From CAVSRC01 sp963785065 (GTDB lineage: Bacteria > Pseudomonadota > Alphaproteobacteria > Rhizobiales > Kaistiaceae): 64,000 bases of DNA. Shown piece after piece: positions 50,054-58,768 of this stretch. Within the stretch, counting starts at the first letter, position 1; every line of letters starts with the position of its first letter. The DNA is taken from contig CAWATX010000002.1 of the NCBI GenBank assembly GCA_963785065.1, forward strand, positions 372,001-436,000. Direction: 5' to 3'. The notes beneath the pieces are model-generated. The model saw nothing but the letters and a program-made list of their open reading frames with translations, ran no database searches and was not told where the DNA came from. Position numbers and translations under genes: made by a program.

Positions 50054-51175
50054 CTAGTTCCTTCGCAGCGCTTCGGCTGGCAGAAGTCTGGTTGCTCGCC
50101 ATGCCGGATAAAGAGCCCCGAGCGGTCCGGCAAGGAATACCGCCATCAAAGCCTGAAATCCGATGCCCGATGTCAAATACGGTTCAATCAATCCGGCGGA
50201 GAGGCGACTCGATGACGCGACATTCATCGCGAAAACTCCGAGTCCTATCCCAAGGATTCCGCCAATTGTGCTGATCGCCAAACCCTCGACCAGGATAAGA
50301 CCGAGGATCCACGAAGGTCGCCAACCGATCGACGCAAGAATGCCCAACTCAAAGATTCGTTCGTTGACCGCCATGAGCATCGTGTTCGCGATGCCCAGTA
50401 CCGCGGTGATGAGAACAATTGCAGATACGGTTGATGCGATAGCCTGCATCAGGCGGAAGAACCGAAGATTGCCGGCGAATTCGCTGGTCGTGGTGACGGC
50501 AAAATTGTCAGCTGCTGTGACCAGCCGCGCGCGCACCGCGGTGACCTTGTCCGGATCGAGAGGACGTTTCAGGCGTATTTGGAAGAGTGTCACATTGCTT
50601 TCGCGGCCGAGCAATTTCTGAAGGCCGGCAAGTGGAACGATAGCGATATTCTGGTTGAGCACCGTGTCAAAGGCAGCAATTCCCACAATGGTGTAGGGCT
50701 GAAAATGAAGTTCGATGGTGTCGCCGAGCTTCTTGCCGAGAGCCTCCACGAGGGACGCGCCGAGAACGGCGGCCCAAGGTTCGGATGCCGCCGGCACGTG
50801 ACCAGCGACAAGGTTCAGGTTGGACCACATGAAGCTGCCCGGCGGCCATCCGGAGATGACGATGTTTGCCTCGTCATCGGCCGTGGTGATGTTGAGCAGG
50901 ACACCTGAAACGGCATCGACCCCATCCACGGCGGCAAGCGCTTTCCCGAGAGACTGTGGAATCGAGTTGCTCAGCAGGCTGTAGCCGTCGCGTTGCGTGG
51001 CCACGAGATCGCCGCCCGGTTCATCAATACCACTGGCGAAGTTGTGCTGAGCCCCCTCCGTCAAACCGGTAAGCGCAATGAAGCCCGCTATTGCTACCGC
51101 GACGCCCAGAATCGTCAGGGCTGATCGGATCGGTTGGCCAGCAAGGTTTCGGATCGGAAGTGTCGCCAGGTGCAT
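50054..51175 (-). CDS. FtsX/MacB-type ABC transporter permease
   Basis: 373 residues with four TM segments. TM1 is in LAGQPIRSALTILGVAVAIAGFIALTGL. A periplasmic MacB_PCD-like domain (residues ~45-240) follows. Then three TMs: LMQAIASTVSAIVLITAVLGIANTMLMAVNERIFELGILASIGWRPSWILGLILVEGLAISTIGGILGIGLG and a last segment ending LYPAWRATRLLPAEALRR. That end motif is the FtsX-family signature. Such permeases work mechanically on envelope substrates (LolCE, MacB). Base composition is noticeably less GC-rich than neighbours. It is last in an operon with a LolD-like ATPase, an MlaC-like protein and a patatin. Confidence 0.9.
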   Translation of the reverse strand: MHLATLPIRNLAGQPIRSALTILGVAVAIAGFIALTGLTEGAQHNFASGIDEPGGDLVATQRDGYSLLSNSIPQSLGKALAAVDGVDAVSGVLLNITTADDEANIVISGWPPGSFMWSNLNLVAGHVPAASEPWAAVLGASLVEALGKKLGDTIELHFQPYTIVGIAAFDTVLNQNIAIVPLAGLQKLLGRESNVTLFQIRLKRPLDPDKVTAVRARLVTAADNFAVTTTSEFAGNLRFFRLMQAIASTVSAIVLITAVLGIANTMLMAVNERIFELGILASIGWRPSWILGLILVEGLAISTIGGILGIGLGVFAMNVASSSRLSAGLIEPYLTSGIGFQALMAVFLAGPLGALYPAWRATRLLPAEALRRN

Positions 51176-51191
51176 TTCAACGACTCTCGGT

Positions 51192-51914
51192 TCAGCCGAT
51201 CGATGAAGCCGCGAGCCGGCCCTCGCCGTGCTTCTGGGTGTGGTCGCGGCTTATGCTGCCATCGACGATCTCGATGTGTCGATCGCAATAACTGGCCACC
51301 GACGGATCGTGCGTAACGATCAACAGGGCCGCACCGGTGCGGTCATGAAGCTCGCGCAGCATCTCCATGATGGCGGTGCTGGTCTTCCGGTCCAGACTGC
51401 CAGTGGGTTCGTCCGCAATCAGAAGATCGGGCTTGTTGCAGAGTGCCCGCGCGATGGCAACGCGTTGGCGCTCGCCGCCCGACAGCTCGGACGGCCGGAG
51501 TCCGGCTCGCGCGGCGAGCCCGACATCCTGCAGCAGCGCCTTCACCCGCTCCCTTCGCTGAATTGCGCCACCCCTGTGGTTCATCATCGCCAGCTCGACG
51601 TTTTCCTCCGCGGAAAGCGTCGGGATGAGACAGAAATTCTGAAAGATGATCCCGACGCGGGTGGCTCGTATGTCTGCCCAGGCTTTCCTTCCCTCGATTC
51701 TGTTTCCATCGAAGCGGACCTCGCCGGAACTCGGTTGATCGAGTCCGGAAAGCAGGTTCAGCAGAGTCGACTTGCCACTTCCGCTTGGACCCAGAATTGC
51801 CACGGTCTCGCCCGCCTCGATTGTCAGCGACACGCCCTGGAGTGCCCGAATGCGCCCCCCGTCGAACTCACGGCGAACATCCTTCAGTTCAAGCAAATGG
51901 GGCATCAAGGCCAT
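51192..51914 (-). CDS. LolD/MacB-type ABC transporter ATP-binding protein
   Basis: 240 residues. Walker A is GPSGSGKSTLLNLLSGLDQPSSGEV, the signature LSGGERQRVAIARAL, Walker B LLIADEPTGSLD, and the H loop VTHD. LNLLSGLDxPSSGEV and ADEPTGSLD are the hallmark of the LolD/FtsE/MacB group that pairs with FtsX-type permeases. The ATG at 51914 overlaps the TGA of the MlaC-like gene (TGATG); a second in-frame ATG is at 51905. The permease gene starts 16 bases downstream. Confidence 0.92.
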   Translation of the reverse strand: MALMPHLLELKDVRREFDGGRIRALQGVSLTIEAGETVAILGPSGSGKSTLLNLLSGLDQPSSGEVRFDGNRIEGRKAWADIRATRVGIIFQNFCLIPTLSAEENVELAMMNHRGGAIQRRERVKALLQDVGLAARAGLRPSELSGGERQRVAIARALCNKPDLLIADEPTGSLDRKTSTAIMEMLRELHDRTGAALLIVTHDPSVASYCDRHIEIVDGSISRDHTQKHGEGRLAASSIG

Positions 51915-52585
51915 CAATTGAAAGGATGGGTGGGATTGGCAAGCAGCCTTTGGCTGAGTTCGTCGATGGCGCCGTTGTTGGCGGACAGAATACCTGCAGC
52001 TTCATCGCGAAGTTGAATTGCCGTCGAAGCTCCATTGACGATCAAATCGACGACGCAAAGATCAGCAGCGCAAGGACGCAATCGCCAATCGATATTGACT
52101 ATATCGCCGCTGGCTTTTGTCGCATCAGTCTCCACGATGAAATCTCCGTTCAACGTATTCCGCGTTTTGCCGACGGCTATATCGATCCTGCCGTGCTTCT
52201 TGAGCAAGTCAAAGACACTGATGCGTAAGGCACCAGTCAGAGTGTCGATGAATTTGGCTTTCTCTCGTGCGCTCGCCGTTGACCAGTATTTGCCCAAGAT
52301 CGTCTTCGCGATCGCCGGGACATCAAAGCTCGTTCGCACGACGCGGTCCGTTTGTGCAGGCTCAAAGAGCGGCGTGTTGTTTGCAGCGTCGATTATTCGC
52401 GATACGACTGCGCTTGCGCCAAGGTCGCGCCCTTCGACAGCGAACACGGGGGCTGTCTGAAGAATCAATGAAAGAGCGAGAACAGTCCCCAAGAGCGGCC
52501 AGAAGGGCTGCGATGGTCTCGCCGCCAAGGGCGCATCCTCGGGTGCGTATCCAGGTGCGCTCAGGCTCCGGTGCAGCTTCATCAT
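51914..52585 (-). CDS. MlaC/Ttg2D-like periplasmic lipid-binding protein
   Basis: About 223 residues. A long N-terminal segment with a hydrophobic core (PFWPLLGTVLALSLILQTAPVFA) acts as signal peptide. The mature part has MlaC wording: PLFEPAQTDRVVRTSFDVPAIAKTILGKYWSTASAREKAKFIDTLTGALRISVFDLLKKHG. A central GDIVNIDWRLRPCAADLCVVDLIVNGASTAIQLRDEAAGIL follows, the typical DWRL/V-D-x-x-x-N-G signature. MlaC proteins carry single phospholipids across the periplasm. The start is uncertain: tandem ATGs at 52585 and 52582 precede a cytoplasmic ~30 residues, without a strong ribosome site. It is coupled to a LolD-like ATPase, not to an MCE system. Confidence 0.85.
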   Translation of the reverse strand: MMKLHRSLSAPGYAPEDAPLAARPSQPFWPLLGTVLALSLILQTAPVFAVEGRDLGASAVVSRIIDAANNTPLFEPAQTDRVVRTSFDVPAIAKTILGKYWSTASAREKAKFIDTLTGALRISVFDLLKKHGRIDIAVGKTRNTLNGDFIVETDATKASGDIVNIDWRLRPCAADLCVVDLIVNGASTAIQLRDEAAGILSANNGAIDELSQRLLANPTHPFN

Positions 52586-52641
52586 GATCGACTGCCAAGG
52601 CCGCCACACTGCGCGGCACCGTGGACCTTTTTGCTCTCTGT

Positions 52642-53742
52642 TCACTGACTTGCTTCGACGGGGGGCCGTTCCGTCGTCGCCGGCGGCAGTGGAGGCCATG
52701 GCGACGAGACCGGGAACTCTTCAGGCCAATAAGCTGTAAGCGTTGCATCGGCAACTTCATAGCCGTGTCGTGCGACCGCTTCAAAGCGACCAGGCGTCAG
52801 CGCGGTCAATGCGGTCTCAGTACGAGCAACGGCGGACACGTCCTCATCGCACATGAAGGCGTCGTAGTTCGCCGGAGCCCTTTTGCGCTTCACGCGCAAG
52901 TCAATATCGCGCACCGAATTCCCTAAACGAACCAACGATCCGCGGACTTTTCCGCGCTCGATCGCCTTCACGAACATTCTTGATTGGATCGCGCGTCGGA
53001 TCGAGCGCGTTCCGTCACTGCAAACGAGAAAGTCGCAATCGATGAGCTGGCCCTCGGGTTTGAACAAGGCGTCAAGACCAAGGGTCCCATAGACTCCTCC
53101 GTCCCAGAGTCGAACCGACGTGTAGAGTGGGTCTTTGCGCTCCATGGGAGCCCAAGTCGCGGGGTCATTTCTGTGCCATCCGTCTTTGGGCAGCCCGACT
53201 TTTAGTGCCCCGATCAAATAGGGGAACGCGGCTGAGGCAGCGGCCGCAGTCGCCAGCTTGATCTTGGGGTTGTAATGGCGGCCGAATTTCCAGTCCCCCA
53301 TTTCGCGCTTGGAAAAGCGCCAGTTTTTGGCCGTCTCCAGGCAGGTTGCGTTGATCCACCAAGTTGGATGGTCGGGCAAATCGGCTAGCGAACCCTCTAC
53401 TTTCCACCGCTTCTCCAGCGCTTTTGCCAATATATTTGCCCTGTCGAAAATGACATTGCGATCAAACCTGGCAGAACCCATTAGCCTAAGCGTTCTAAGC
53501 GAAAGAAGATCTGACCCAGTCAACAATTTTCTCAGTTCAGGAAAAACTATATCCTCGTAATTATCGTCCGTTGGCCATCCAAAACGGGAAATTATCGCCG
53601 ATAATATCAGGCTCCCGCTCGATACGGTTGAGATTTGCTTGATCGATGCCAACAGGCCGGCATTTGCAATCCGCCGAAGCACGCCCGCGTGAAACGCCGC
53701 TGCTCGAAACCCGCCGCCCGAGAGGGCAAGACCGATGTCCAT
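52642..53742 (-). CDS. Patatin-like phospholipase
   Basis: 366 residues. MDIGLALSGGGFRAAAFHAGVLRRIANAGLL is the patatin oxyanion loop (GGGFR). The nucleophile region ISTVSSGSLILSAI has Ser-Gly but the usual GxSxG reads TVSSG, and LWDGGVYGTLGLDALF provides the catalytic-dyad Asp as DGG. It therefore looks like an active lipid acyl hydrolase, with a slightly unusual nucleophile elbow. There is no signal peptide. AGGAAG precedes the ATG at 53742. Codon and base composition are more AT-rich than flanks. It is the first gene of the lipid-carrier/ABC operon and is 56 bases upstream of the MlaC-like gene. Confidence 0.88.
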   Translation of the reverse strand: MDIGLALSGGGFRAAAFHAGVLRRIANAGLLASIKQISTVSSGSLILSAIISRFGWPTDDNYEDIVFPELRKLLTGSDLLSLRTLRLMGSARFDRNVIFDRANILAKALEKRWKVEGSLADLPDHPTWWINATCLETAKNWRFSKREMGDWKFGRHYNPKIKLATAAAASAAFPYLIGALKVGLPKDGWHRNDPATWAPMERKDPLYTSVRLWDGGVYGTLGLDALFKPEGQLIDCDFLVCSDGTRSIRRAIQSRMFVKAIERGKVRGSLVRLGNSVRDIDLRVKRKRAPANYDAFMCDEDVSAVARTETALTALTPGRFEAVARHGYEVADATLTAYWPEEFPVSSPWPPLPPATTERPPVEASQ

Positions 53743-54062
53743 TGTTCTTCCTACACCAATCTTGTCGGCGCGATTCCCAACTGTAGCGTCTTCATTAGAC
53801 CGTAGCGAGGCACCTAGTGTCACGCGGTTCCCCTGAACGTCGGCACCCCTGCGGCGATTCGCAAGCGGCCCATCCGGCATGCGCACGCGTCATTTCGCTG
53901 CAAATGGGCTGACCCTCTGAGGCGGAGGCTTCGGGCAAGAATGATCCCAAGCTGCCGGGCCGGTCCAGGTAGGGCGACACCGTCGGGCCGTCACACCGGA
54001 CTCAGTGAACTTGCCGGCAACCTCGGCACGTCGATCGCGAGCGTCTCATGGGCGCCCGACGG
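53743..54062. other. Gene-free stretch between patatin and sulfatase genes
   Basis: These 320 bases contain no frame with recognisable wording, ribosome site or extended length. The patatin promoter should lie at the left end on the minus strand. I see no strong hairpin for the convergently placed sulfatase end. Confidence 0.5.
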
Positions 54063-55628
54063 CTATCCGGATGTCGGCGAGGCAACCAGTCTTCGACGTT
54101 CCGCCAGAACGGTTTCGGTGTCGTGCTGCGGAATATCGCCGATTTCGGCCATCTTGGCGTCGAGATCGCGGACCATCTGCGCGAAGACCTCCGCATAGGC
54201 GGGATCGTCGGCGACGTTGAAGAGTTCGAGCGGATCGGCCTGGCAATCGAACAGTTCCCATTCGGGCGGCTCGTCGCCTTCCGTCGTGCCCGGCTGGCCG
54301 AGGGCGGAATTGTACCAGTAGATCAGCTTGTACTTCTGGTTCCTGAGGCCGTAATGCGCCCAGGCGTAGTGGTTCTCGTCCTTGTGCATCCAGTAGCGGT
54401 GATAGGCGCTCGTCTGCCAGTCGGCCGCAATCCGGTCCTCGAACAGCGGACGCATCGAATGGCCTTGCATGTATGAGGGGACCGGCGCCCCGGCATAATC
54501 GAGGAAGGTCGGCGCGAAATCGACGTTCGTGGCGATGGCGTCGGACACCGAACCGGGCTTGATCGCCGCCGGGTAGCGGATGACGAACGGCATCTGCAGC
54601 GATTCCTCGTACATGAAGCGCTTGTCGAACCAGCCGTGCTCGCCGAGGAAGAAGCCCTGGTCCGAGGTGTAGATGACGATCGTGTTGTCGCTGAGCCCGG
54701 CCTCATCGAGCCAGTCGAGCAGGCGGCCGACATTCTCGTCGATCGAGGCGATCGTGCGCAGGTAGCGCTTGATGTAGCGCTGGTACTTGAAGGCCGCGAG
54801 CTGGCTCTCCGTCTCGAAGGTGAAGTGCTCGCCGGTGAGCTGGTCGATCAGGACGAGATCGCGCACGTCCTCCGGCTCCGGCACCTTGCGCTCCGGCTGG
54901 CCGGGCACCGCCAGCTCGCCGACCTCGCTGCCGCCCTCGGGCTGCACCAGGCCGAGGTCCTTGTAGGTCATGTCCGAGCGGATGCGCATGCGCGCCGCCG
55001 CCGCGGCGCGCGCCCGGTTCTTGTAGTCGTCGTCGAAGGTATCCGGCATCTTGACGTCTTCGTTGGCGAAGAGGCCGCGATATTTCGGGTGCGGCTCGAA
55101 GCTGCGATGCGGCGCCTTGTTGTGGCACATCAGCAAGAACGGCCGCTCCCGGTCGCGCCTTTCCAGCCAGTCGATGCACTTGTCGGTGATGATGTCGGTG
55201 ACGTAGCCGGGTTCGACCTTCTCGCCGTCCTTGTCGATCATCACCGGATCGAAATAGTCGCCCTGGCCGGGCAGCACCGACCACTCGTCGAAGCCGGTCG
55301 GCTCATGGGCCTTGCCTTCGCCGAGATGCCATTTGCCGAAGAGTGCCGTCTGGTAGCCCGTCTGGCGCAGGTGCTTGGCGACGTTCGGCCAGCGGCTGTC
55401 GATGTGGGTGGCGAGCGTGGTCACGCCGTTCACGTGGTTATAGGTGCCGGTCAGGATTGCGGCGCGGCTCGGCGTGCAGATCGAATTGGTGACGTAGCAG
55501 TGGTTCAGCCGCATGCCCTCGGCGGCGATGCGGTCGATGTTGGGCGTCAGGTTGAGGCCGTAGCCATAGGCCGAGATCGCCTTGGCGGCGTGGTCGTCGG
55601 ACATGATGAACAGGATGTTGGGTCGCAT
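54063..55628 (-). CDS. Sulfatase (formylglycine type), cytoplasmic
   Basis: 521 residues. MRPNILFIMSDDH gives the metal-binding Asp11/Asp12, and ICTPSRAAILTG at Cys51 is the CxPSR sequence converted to formylglycine. GKWHLGEGKAHEP has the conserved Lys/His, and DNTIVIYTSDQGFFLGEHGWFDKR the second metal site. There is no signal peptide, so it should act in the cytoplasm, which suits desulfation of an imported sulfate ester. The gene for the formylglycine-generating enzyme is not in this window. It is divergent from an IclR regulator with a palindrome between, and the importer genes follow on the other strand. Confidence 0.93.
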   Translation of the reverse strand: MRPNILFIMSDDHAAKAISAYGYGLNLTPNIDRIAAEGMRLNHCYVTNSICTPSRAAILTGTYNHVNGVTTLATHIDSRWPNVAKHLRQTGYQTALFGKWHLGEGKAHEPTGFDEWSVLPGQGDYFDPVMIDKDGEKVEPGYVTDIITDKCIDWLERRDRERPFLLMCHNKAPHRSFEPHPKYRGLFANEDVKMPDTFDDDYKNRARAAAAARMRIRSDMTYKDLGLVQPEGGSEVGELAVPGQPERKVPEPEDVRDLVLIDQLTGEHFTFETESQLAAFKYQRYIKRYLRTIASIDENVGRLLDWLDEAGLSDNTIVIYTSDQGFFLGEHGWFDKRFMYEESLQMPFVIRYPAAIKPGSVSDAIATNVDFAPTFLDYAGAPVPSYMQGHSMRPLFEDRIAADWQTSAYHRYWMHKDENHYAWAHYGLRNQKYKLIYWYNSALGQPGTTEGDEPPEWELFDCQADPLELFNVADDPAYAEVFAQMVRDLDAKMAEIGDIPQHDTETVLAERRRLVASPTSG

Positions 55629-55673
55629 GCGCCCTCCCTGGAGGCGACGAAGGCTTCGGCCTCGCTTGACGGT

Positions 55674-55689
55674 TTCTCATATTTGAGAA
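55674..55689. promoter_or_regulatory. Candidate IclR operator in sulfatase/iclR divergent region
   Basis: TTCTCA-TATT-TGAGAA is a perfect 6-4-6 inverted repeat in an AT-rich island of an 87-base divergent spacer. It lies 46 bases from the sulfatase start and 27 bases from the iclR start, so one dimer could control both. Confidence 0.65.
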
Positions 55690-55715
55690 TACAATTCCCA
55701 GAAGTGAGAGACAAG

Positions 55716-56504
55716 ATGCCTGTTGTCGGAAGCGCCTCACGCATGCTGGCGGTCATGAAGGCCCTGTCGGTCGATGCCGACGAGGGCCTGACGACGCAGG
55801 CCGTCATCGAACGGTCCGGGCTGCCGGCCTCCACTGTCTATCGGCTGCTGACCGAGCTGGAGGAGAACGGGCTGGTCTACCGGACGGTCGACCGCCGGAT
55901 GCGCGCCAACTTCACCTTCGAGCGGCGGCTGTCGTTCGACACCATCTCGCCGGCGCGGCTGACGGCGGCCTGCGCCTGGATCAGCGACGCGCTGCAGACG
56001 GCCTCCGAGATCATCGTGCTCCAGGGGCAGAATCTCGTCTGGCATCAGGTGCAGCAGCATCCGGCCCAGGCCATCCGGTTGCGGGCGCATCCCGGATTTG
56101 TCCGCGGCACCTACGAGCTCGATTCGATCACGCGGTTGGCGCTCGCCCATTGTTCCATCCACCTGATCGAACGGTACTGGGACAAGTCCGCCTTTTTCGA
56201 ACCGGGCGTTGCCGGCTCCAGGGTGGACTGGGCGAGCGTTCGCGCTCTGCTTGAGTCCGTCGGGCGCGACGGCATGCAATTCGATCTGCAGGGCAACGCC
56301 AAGGGCATCCGCCGGTTCTGCGTGGCGGTGCGTGACGGACAGCGGATTGCCTGCCTGCTGACGGTCGCCGAAGCCGCGACGCCGCTGCGCGACGAAGCGG
56401 CGCACATCGAACGCATCCGCCAGGTTCTGACGGAGCAGCGCGACACGATTGAATCGGCGGGGCCCGCCGTGCCGGTTCAGCAGCAGGAGGTGGGAGCAGC
56501 CTAG
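55716..56504 (+). CDS. IclR-family transcriptional regulator
   Basis: 262 residues. The N-terminal winged helix reads SASRMLAVMKALSVDADEGLTTQAVIERSGLPASTVYRLLTELEENGLVYRTVDRRMRAN. The GAF-like effector domain follows, with RLRAHPGFVRGTYELDSITRLALAHCS. The ATG at 55716 gives the usual N-terminus; a GTG 12 bases upstream is also in frame. It is probably cotranscribed with the importer genes, whose first start is 30 bases after its stop. Confidence 0.9.
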   Translation: MPVVGSASRMLAVMKALSVDADEGLTTQAVIERSGLPASTVYRLLTELEENGLVYRTVDRRMRANFTFERRLSFDTISPARLTAACAWISDALQTASEIIVLQGQNLVWHQVQQHPAQAIRLRAHPGFVRGTYELDSITRLALAHCSIHLIERYWDKSAFFEPGVAGSRVDWASVRALLESVGRDGMQFDLQGNAKGIRRFCVAVRDGQRIACLLTVAEAATPLRDEAAHIERIRQVLTEQRDTIESAGPAVPVQQQEVGAA

Positions 56505-56533
56505 CTAAACCAGAAATACAAAGGGAGGAACCA

Positions 56534-57802
56534 ATGAAACTGATACTGCTCGGCTCGGCCATCTTTGGCCTGGCAGTTGCCGGCATGGGCATTGCCCCGG
56601 CGGCTGCCGAAGACATCGTCCTGTCCATCGGCGCCCGCGGCTACGGCCCCAGCGTCGAGGCCAATCTCGCCGACTTCAAGAAGGCCAACCCCGACATCAA
56701 CGTCGAATGGAACAAGGTCTCGGACGTCCCCAACGACTCGCGCAAGCTCTACGTCACGTCGCTGTCGGCAAAGAGCCCGACGCCGGACGTCTTCGCCATC
56801 GACGTGATCTGGGCCGGCGAATTCGCCCAGCGCGGCTGGCTCGCTGACCTCAACGGCCTGCTCGGCGCGGATACGCTCGGGACCCTCAACCAGTCCCTGC
56901 TCACCGCCGCCCAGATCGACGGCAAGACCTTCGCCGTGCCGCTCTATGTCGACGGCACGCACCTGTTCTACCGGACGGACCTGCTCAAGAAATACAATCT
57001 CGAGGTGCCCAAGACCTGGGAGGAGCTGATCGCCGACTCCAAGACGATCATGGACGGCGAGAAGAATCCCCAGTTCTACGGCTTCGTCTCCATGTGGGCG
57101 AAGATCGAAGGCCTGTTCATGAACTGGCTGTCGTTCACCAACGCCAATGGCGGCGGCTTCTACGACGCCAGCGGCAAGGTCGCCGTCAACTCGCCCGCCA
57201 ACATCGCAGCGACGCAGACCATGGTCGACATGATCTACAAGGACCAGATCGCGCCCAACTCGATCCTCGACATGAAGCCGGACGATGCCCGCACGCTCTT
57301 CCAGCAGGGCCGCGCCGCCTTTCTGATGGTCCAGGACTTCGTCTATGCGCCGCTCAGCGCCGACGACAGCCCGGTCAAGGGCAAGTTCGACTTCACCCGC
57401 AACCCGTACTTCGCCGCTCATCCCGAAGGCCACTCGACCGCCATGGGCGGGTGGTTCCTGGGCATCAACCCCAACTCGCAGCACAAGGAAGCCGCGGCGA
57501 AGCTGGTCAAGTTCTTCACCGGCTACGACCAGGAGCTCAGGGCAGCCGTCGACCAGAACCGCGCCCCGACCGTTCCCAAGGTCTATGACGACCCGGCGAT
57601 GAGCAAGGCTCCGGTGCTGGCCAAGCTCGGCAAGGACTTCGACGTCGGCGTCGTGCGGCCATCGGCCACCACGGGCAGCAACTACCCGAAGGTCTCCGAC
57701 ATCATGCAGTTGGAGGTCACCGCTGCCCTGCACCAGCAGAAGAGCGTCGAGCAGGCGCTCAACGACGCGCAGAAACAGATCGAGGCGCTGCTGGCCCAGT
57801 AG
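56534..57802 (+). CDS. Extracellular solute-binding protein, family 1
   Basis: 422 residues with a signal peptide (LILLGSAIFGLAVAGMGIAPAAA). MalE-like features: NLADFKKANPDINVEWNKVSD, SAKSPTPDVFAIDVIWAGEFAQRGWLADLNGLL, FAVPLYVDGTHLFYRTDLLKKYNLEVPKTWEEL and MGGWFLGINPNSQHKEAA. It captures the substrate in the periplasm for the two permeases that follow. GGGAGGA precedes the ATG. The context with a sulfatase suggests a sulfated sugar or sulfate ester. Confidence 0.93.
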   Translation: MKLILLGSAIFGLAVAGMGIAPAAAEDIVLSIGARGYGPSVEANLADFKKANPDINVEWNKVSDVPNDSRKLYVTSLSAKSPTPDVFAIDVIWAGEFAQRGWLADLNGLLGADTLGTLNQSLLTAAQIDGKTFAVPLYVDGTHLFYRTDLLKKYNLEVPKTWEELIADSKTIMDGEKNPQFYGFVSMWAKIEGLFMNWLSFTNANGGGFYDASGKVAVNSPANIAATQTMVDMIYKDQIAPNSILDMKPDDARTLFQQGRAAFLMVQDFVYAPLSADDSPVKGKFDFTRNPYFAAHPEGHSTAMGGWFLGINPNSQHKEAAAKLVKFFTGYDQELRAAVDQNRAPTVPKVYDDPAMSKAPVLAKLGKDFDVGVVRPSATTGSNYPKVSDIMQLEVTAALHQQKSVEQALNDAQKQIEALLAQ

Positions 57803-57817
57803 GCCGCGCCCTCGCAC

Positions 57818-57848
57818 GGCTCCGGCGGCAATCCCGTCCGCCGGAGCC
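57818..57848 (+). promoter_or_regulatory. Intercistronic hairpin after the binding-protein gene
   Basis: GGCTCCGGCGG and CCGCCGGAGCC form a perfect 11-bp stem with a 9-base loop in the 71-base gap between binding-protein stop and permease start. There is no long T-run, so it most likely stabilises the upstream mRNA or partly attenuates transcription. Confidence 0.65.
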
Positions 57849-57873
57849 CCCTTGATCCTCGGATGCCGCACAC

Positions 57874-58764
57874 GTGCACACGGCCAGCGCTCTCGACCGA
57901 CGCAGACACTTCACCGGCTACGGCTTCGTCACGCCGACCGTGCTGGTGGTCGTCGGCATCCTGGTCTACCCGGTCATTCAGTCCTTCATCTTGAGCGTTG
58001 GGCAGTCGAGCATCGACGGCTCGGGCGGCTACCAGTTCGTCGGGCTCAAGCACTACGTCGACCTGCTCCACACCGGCCGCTTCTGGAATGCCCTCGCCGT
58101 CACGCTGACCTTCACCGGCCTGTCAGTGCCTTTCGAACTGGTGCTTGGCATCGGCCTGGCGCTGCTGATGAACGAGCACTTCCACGGCAAGGGTCTGGCC
58201 CGCCTGGCGGTGCTGTTTCCGTGGGCGCTGCCCACCGCGCTCAACGCGCTCATCTGGCGCTGGATGTACAATTCCGACTACGGCCTGTTCAATTCCGTGG
58301 CTCTCCAGGCGGGGCTCGTCCATCGCCCGATCAACTGGCTGGGTGACAACACGCTCGCCATGGTGTCGATGGTCATCGTCGCGGTGTGGAAGACCAGCTC
58401 CTTCATGGCACTGATCATCCTCGCCGGCCTGCAGGCGATCCCGCGCGAGCTCTACGAAGCCGGCCGCATGGACGGCATGAGCCGCTGGCAGGAATTCCGC
58501 CAGATCACCCTTCCCCTCCTGCGCGGGCCGATCCTGGTGGCCCTGGTCCTGCGCTCGATGGATGCGCTGAGGACCTTCGAGCTGCCGTTCAACCTGACCG
58601 ACGGCGGGCCGGTGGCGGCGACGGAGAGCCTGTCGCTCTACGCCTACAAGGTCATCTTCTCCTTCATCGACTTCAATTTCGGCGCCGCCGTCGTCATCGT
58701 GCAGTTCCTGGTGATCTTCGCCATGAGCCTGATCTACATCGCCACCCTCAGGGCGCGGAACTAG
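57874..58764 (+). CDS. Carbohydrate ABC transporter permease, MalF/UgpA-type
   Basis: 296 residues with six TM segments. GYGFVTPTVLVVVGILVYPVIQSFILSV is TM1 and the EAA loop reads ELYEAGRMDGMSRWQEFRQITLPLLRGPIL. The start is a GTG at 57874. It pairs with the following MalG-type permease, which starts 4 bases after its stop. The N-terminus is short and cytoplasmic. Confidence 0.92.
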   Translation: MHTASALDRRRHFTGYGFVTPTVLVVVGILVYPVIQSFILSVGQSSIDGSGGYQFVGLKHYVDLLHTGRFWNALAVTLTFTGLSVPFELVLGIGLALLMNEHFHGKGLARLAVLFPWALPTALNALIWRWMYNSDYGLFNSVALQAGLVHRPINWLGDNTLAMVSMVIVAVWKTSSFMALIILAGLQAIPRELYEAGRMDGMSRWQEFRQITLPLLRGPILVALVLRSMDALRTFELPFNLTDGGPVAATESLSLYAYKVIFSFIDFNFGAAVVIVQFLVIFAMSLIYIATLRARN

Positions 58765-58768
58765 TGAG

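Noticed and set aside
53743..54062. Short frames in the patatin-sulfatase gap
   Set aside because: All are under 90 codons, lack ribosome sites and show no family resemblance.
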